34,797 nucleotides of DNA from Hyphomicrobiales bacterium (GTDB lineage Bacteria > Pseudomonadota > Alphaproteobacteria > Rhizobiales > Xanthobacteraceae): assembly GCA_021323775.1 (NCBI GenBank), contig JAJPKK010000111.1, forward strand, positions 1-34,797, read 5' to 3'. Positions 31,724 to 34,797 of this stretch are shown here, one piece after another. Below the pieces are notes generated by a model. The model was not told the origin of the DNA and searched no databases. It worked only from the letters and a program-made list of their open reading frames with translations. The translations under genes and the position numbers were made by a program. Every line of letters begins with the position of its first letter. The stretch's first letter is position 1.

Positions 31724-32101
31724 ATGTCGACCCAACGTACAATCGTCTCTCTCGCCGCATCGTTCGCGTTCGTGCTGTCCGGCGCCGTTTCGGCCCTCGC
31801 GCATGCGCATCTTGTTCGCGCGACCCCCGCGGCCGGCGGCACCGTCCAAACGCCGCCAAGTGAAGTCACGCTCCGCTTCAACGAGAAGCTGGAGGCTAAA
31901 TTCAGTTCTGTCGTCGTCCGCGACTCCGGGGGCAAGCAGGTCGACAAGGGGGATGGCGCGGTGGACAAAGGCGACCGCACCGTCATGCGGGTCCAGTTGC
32001 AACAGCCGGTGGCGCCGGGCGTCTACAAGGTGGAGTGGAAGGTGATGTCGGCCGACACGCACAAAGTCGATGGCAGCTTCACATTTAAAGTCGGCGAGTA
32101 G
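31724..32101 (+). CDS. copC: CopC-type periplasmic copper chaperone
   Basis: A 125-aa CopC-family protein. Signal cleavage after SALA would expose HAH (H27, H29) at the mature N-terminus, the expected start of the Cu(II) site. D111 and H113 (SADTHKVDG) complete that site. The central ATPAAGGTVQTPPSEVTLRFNEKLE block (landmarks ATPAAG..LRFNEKLE) is typical. An AGGAGG site precedes the ATG. It follows the CusF-like gene by 41 bp in the same direction, so it is likely in the same operon. Confidence 0.9.
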   Translation: MSTQRTIVSLAASFAFVLSGAVSALAHAHLVRATPAAGGTVQTPPSEVTLRFNEKLEAKFSSVVVRDSGGKQVDKGDGAVDKGDRTVMRVQLQQPVAPGVYKVEWKVMSADTHKVDGSFTFKVGE

Positions 32102-32148
32102 GCGAAGGCCACATCGACCGCGCTCAAATCGGCGCTCCTTAATCAGTG

Positions 32149-33060
32149 ATGAAAACAATCCTGGTTCCGACCGAAGACCACGACCAGATGGCGGCGGTGC
32201 TGCAGACCGCGTGGCTCATCGCGCGCCGGTTCGGCAGCTACATTGAGGGCTTTGCGGTGCAGCCCGCCCCGTCGGGGTTCCTGGCGGTCGACCCTCTGAG
32301 CAGCCTGACCATACCTCAGACCGCCGGGAGCGATGCCGAGATCGAGCGCGAATCACGCCGGATGTTCGAGTCGTTCATGGCGTCCCACGGCGTGCCGCCC
32401 GCGCCGTCTCCAACGGCCCCTCCCCCCGCCTACACCCTGCCCGCACCCGCAGACAGCAGAGGGTTGAGACGAGGGCCAGGGCAGAATAGGGAGGGGGCGT
32501 CCTACGCGTGGCCGCGACCCGGCGGGGAATCCGACACATTCATTGGCAGCTACGGCCGAGTGTTCGATTTGATCGTGCTCGGCAGGCCAGGACGCGCCCC
32601 GCAAAATCCCCGCATGGCGCCATTGGAAGCGGCGCTTTTTGAAAGCGGTCGCCCGGTTCTGATCGCGCCGCCGACGCCGCCGAATGAGCTTGGACACAAT
32701 GTCCTGGTCGCCTGGAATGGCAGCACCGAGCAAGCCCGCACCAACGCGTTCGCAATGCCGTTGCTGCGCGGCGCGAATGAGGTCACGGTCCTGACCGTGG
32801 AGGGCGGCATGACGCCGGGGCCGACCGGAGAGGAGGTGGCGCTTCACCTTACGCGGAACGGCGTCCCGGCGGTTGCCGTCACCGCCGCGCCGGCCGGCCG
32901 CACGACGGGCGAAGCGATCCTCGATGAGGCAAGGTTTCGGGGCTGCGATCTCCTCGTAAAGGGCGCCTACGCGCAGAGCCGCTTGCGCCAAATGATATTC
33001 GGCGGCGCCACTCGTCACATCCTGGCCCACGCGACGTTGCCGGTCTTGATGGCGCATTGA
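32149..33060 (+). CDS. UspA-type universal stress protein with in-frame repeat insert
   Basis: A 303-aa protein with two Usp-like halves. The first half starts MKTILVPTE. The second half holds NVLVAWNGSTEQARTNAFAMP and the nucleotide-type signature GAYAQSRLRQMIFGGATRHIL near the C-terminus. Residues of about 85-115 (a Pro/Arg/Gly-rich stretch, PSPTAPPPAYTLPAP...RGPGQNRE) have no Usp character and correspond to a palindromic repeat. The flanking HGVPP and ASYAW are likely adjacent in relatives. The start is ATG 32149; GTG 32146 is possible. It follows copC by 47 bp. Confidence 0.82.
   Translation: MKTILVPTEDHDQMAAVLQTAWLIARRFGSYIEGFAVQPAPSGFLAVDPLSSLTIPQTAGSDAEIERESRRMFESFMASHGVPPAPSPTAPPPAYTLPAPADSRGLRRGPGQNREGASYAWPRPGGESDTFIGSYGRVFDLIVLGRPGRAPQNPRMAPLEAALFESGRPVLIAPPTPPNELGHNVLVAWNGSTEQARTNAFAMPLLRGANEVTVLTVEGGMTPGPTGEEVALHLTRNGVPAVAVTAAPAGRTTGEAILDEARFRGCDLLVKGAYAQSRLRQMIFGGATRHILAHATLPVLMAH
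32415..32498. repeat. Palindromic C/G-rich repeat inserted in frame in the uspA-type gene
   Basis: GGCCCCTCCC (32415-32424) and GGGAGGGGGC (32489-32498) are inverted, with an inner ACCCTGCCC/GGGCCAGGG pairing. The element has the same C-rich-left, G-rich-right design as the one in hyfG and adds a multiple of three bases. Confidence 0.65.
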
Positions 33061-33126
33061 GATGTCTGGCGTACCGGAGCTTCCTTTGGCGAATTTCGAT
33101 AGGGTTGAATCAAAGACCTCGCCGCG

Positions 33127-33236
33127 CCCTCCTTCGCCTTCCCCTCATGGAAAAGGTCGCCCCCCATCCCGTCCTTGCCCCGTTTTCGAGGGAGGGAAGA
33201 AAGGGGAAAGCCTCTGCCTTGGAGCGGGGAGGCGGA
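33127..33236. repeat. Degenerate C/G-rich repeat upstream of the MFS gene
   Basis: C-rich runs (CTTCCCCT, CCTTGCCCC) on the left face G-rich runs (GAGGGAGGG, AGGGGAAAG) on the right around CGTTTTCG. It looks like a degenerate relative of the other C/G-rich elements, but the pairing is poor. It lies in the 210-bp gap between the uspA-type and MFS genes. Confidence 0.45.
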
Positions 33237-33270
33237 ACGGCTCGCTCAACGTTACCGGAAAATGCGCTAA

Positions 33271-34773
33271 ATGAGCGCGGATCAAGGCCGGGAGCCCGCC
33301 GGCGCATCCGGCTCGGAGCGGCCCCAGCGCCGCACATTTTTTGCGATCTTCCCCTCGATCATGCTGCCGATGTTCCTCGCCGTGGTGGACCAAACCATCG
33401 TGGCCACTGCATTGCCGGCGATCGCGGCGGACACCGGCAATGTGGCGCGCGCATCGTGGGTCGTGGTGTCGTACCTCATCGCGTCGACCATCGCGGCGCC
33501 GATCTACGGCAGGTTGGGGGACGCCTTCGGCCGCCGGCGGCTGATGTTCGCGGCGCTCTTCATTTTTGTCCTGGCATCGGTGTTTTGCGCCCTCTCGCCG
33601 ACCATCGAATTGCTTGCAATGGCGCGCGTGGTCCAGGGGCTCGGCGGCGGCGGGCTGATGACGCTGTCGCAAGCGCTGATCGGCGAAGCGGTGCCGCCGC
33701 GCGAGCGCGCGCGATATCAAGGCTACCTTGCCGGCGTCGCTGTGTCCGCCAATGCGTTTGGACCTGTGGCGGGCGGCTATTTGACCGAGCACTTCGGCTG
33801 GCAGTCGGTGTTCCTGATCAACGTGCCGATCGGGCTGATTGCGGTGATGCTCAGCCGGAACCTTGAGAACGTGGCGCCGGGGAGCTCGCACTGGCGGCCC
33901 GATCCGATCGGGTTCGTGTTATTCGCCATCTTTGTCACGACAACACTCCTGACGCTGGAGCAAATTCAGCATGTGGAGCGCAGCGCATTGCCCCTGCTCG
34001 CCGGATTATTCGCAGCCGGCGTCACCTCGCTCGTTCTGCTGGTGCGCCAGGAGATGCGGGCGCCGTCGCCGCTCGTACCGCTGTCCCTGCTGCGCCGGCC
34101 TACGATCTGGCGCAGCGATGCGCTCGCTGCATTTCACGGCGCCGCGCTGGTGTCGTTGATCACCTTCCTTCCCATTTATCTCGAAGTGGTCCGCGGGCTC
34201 TCGCCGGCGTCAACCGGCCTGCTGCTGCTGCCGCTCACCATTGGGATCGGCACCGGATCGCTGCTCACCGGGCGGCTGGTCAGCAAGACCGGCTGGACGA
34301 CGGTTTTTCCTGTCCTTGGCCTTGCCGTAGTGACGGCCAATCTGGTGGTGCTCGCCCTCTTGGTGCAGGCCATGAGCCAGGCTGTGCTGGGATGGCTGCT
34401 CGTGTGGAACGGATTGTTTATGGGGACCGTGATGGGCGTCGTGCAAGTCACGGTGCAAACCGCGTCAGGGCCGCTGCGGCTTGGCGAAGCCGCCGCATCA
34501 GTCCAGTTCTCCCGATCGATCGGCGCGGCATTCGGGACCGCTTTGGTGGCGGCCGTGCTGTTTGCGGTTCTCTCGGGCAAAAACCCCGAGGCCGCGCGCG
34601 CATTCGCCGCCATGACAGAACAGGCTGCGCATGCCGCGTCAAGCCCGGCCACTCAGTCAGCCGAGATCCGGGCCGCCATTGCGGAGGCGTTTCGCGTCGC
34701 CTTCCTGTCGATTGCGGCGTTCACCGCGGCGGGTTTTTTTCTTGCGCTGTCGATCCCGCTGCGGCGGATATGA
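33271..34773 (+). CDS. MFS exporter, DHA2 (EmrB/QacA) type
   Basis: A 500-aa inner-membrane drug:H+ antiporter with about 14 predicted helices, as in the DHA2 family. The VVDQTIVATALPAIA helix 1 motif, the loop GRLGDAFGRRRL (motif A), the RVVQGLGGGGLMTL helix and the GPVAGGYLTEHFGWQSVFLIN segment are typical. The substrate is unknown. The periplasmic adaptor (EmrA type) is not in the window. The ATG follows a repeat-filled gap, and no strong ribosome-binding site is seen. The stop lies 24 bp before the window end. Confidence 0.9.
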   Translation: MSADQGREPAGASGSERPQRRTFFAIFPSIMLPMFLAVVDQTIVATALPAIAADTGNVARASWVVVSYLIASTIAAPIYGRLGDAFGRRRLMFAALFIFVLASVFCALSPTIELLAMARVVQGLGGGGLMTLSQALIGEAVPPRERARYQGYLAGVAVSANAFGPVAGGYLTEHFGWQSVFLINVPIGLIAVMLSRNLENVAPGSSHWRPDPIGFVLFAIFVTTTLLTLEQIQHVERSALPLLAGLFAAGVTSLVLLVRQEMRAPSPLVPLSLLRRPTIWRSDALAAFHGAALVSLITFLPIYLEVVRGLSPASTGLLLLPLTIGIGTGSLLTGRLVSKTGWTTVFPVLGLAVVTANLVVLALLVQAMSQAVLGWLLVWNGLFMGTVMGVVQVTVQTASGPLRLGEAAASVQFSRSIGAAFGTALVAAVLFAVLSGKNPEAARAFAAMTEQAAHAASSPATQSAEIRAAIAEAFRVAFLSIAAFTAAGFFLALSIPLRRI

Positions 34774-34797
34774 AGCGCATTTCGAGGGTCAATCGCC

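Noticed and set aside
1-34797. CRISPR array, prophage or insertion sequence
   Set aside because: No regularly spaced direct repeats, and no transposase, integrase or phage genes among the frames with recognisable features.

Overview
The window reads as one contiguous stretch of a high-GC alphaproteobacterial chromosome (GC judged by eye at about 60-65 %). A Hyphomicrobiales host of the Bradyrhizobium/Xanthobacteraceae kind is the best guess. The grounds are two orphan TctC/Bug binding proteins, the DUF2306, DUF3617 and DUF4189 gene families, and several kinds of dispersed palindromic repeat that I associate with that group. The genus cannot be settled from sequence reading alone. I see no prophage, transposase, integrase or CRISPR array.

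Layout. (1) 1-3426: a GDP-mannose synthesis gene (manC type), then a leftward trio made of an MNT nucleotidyltransferase antitoxin, a HEPN toxin and a flavin amine oxidase, with overlapping reading frames. (2) 3719-10962: a tightly overlapping six-gene operon hyfB-hyfC-hyfE-hyfF-hyfG-hyfI. It resembles hydrogenase-4/formate hydrogenlyase, but the large subunit has Ser at both positions of the first Ni-Fe cysteine pair and no C-terminal DPCxxC. It is therefore better read as an energy-converting-hydrogenase-related (Ehr) ion-pumping complex than as a hydrogenase. (3) 10941-19346: accessory and stress genes, namely a single-domain globin, an AhpD-like protein, a TctC protein, GlsB and YidB-like proteins, an Ohr peroxidase divergent from a TetR regulator, a CAP lipoprotein, a DUF3617 protein and a HEAT-repeat protein. 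(4) 19414-26429: tRNA-Leu(CAA) with a clear promoter, DsbB with a TMEM175-type channel, a cytochrome P450, an FkbM methyltransferase, and small membrane or secreted proteins. (5) 25446-27925: a TctC protein divergent from an MmgE/PrpD protein. (6) 27985-34773: a copper-handling cluster (His-rich protein, CusC-like outer-membrane lipoprotein, two-domain multicopper oxidase, CusF-like and CopC proteins), followed by a UspA protein and an MFS exporter.

The most unusual points are the hydrogenase-like complex without its metal ligands, and a C/G-rich palindromic element that appears in different settings. It lies in frame inside hyfG and inside the uspA-type gene, it encodes the C-terminal tail of the AhpD-like gene, and it occurs intergenically before the copper outer-membrane gene. 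It seems to be a repeat able to insert into reading frames and be tolerated as a Pro/Gly/Arg-rich protein segment. Other palindromic repeats lie at 12635-12722, 17662-17760, 17813-17831 and 21053-21084.
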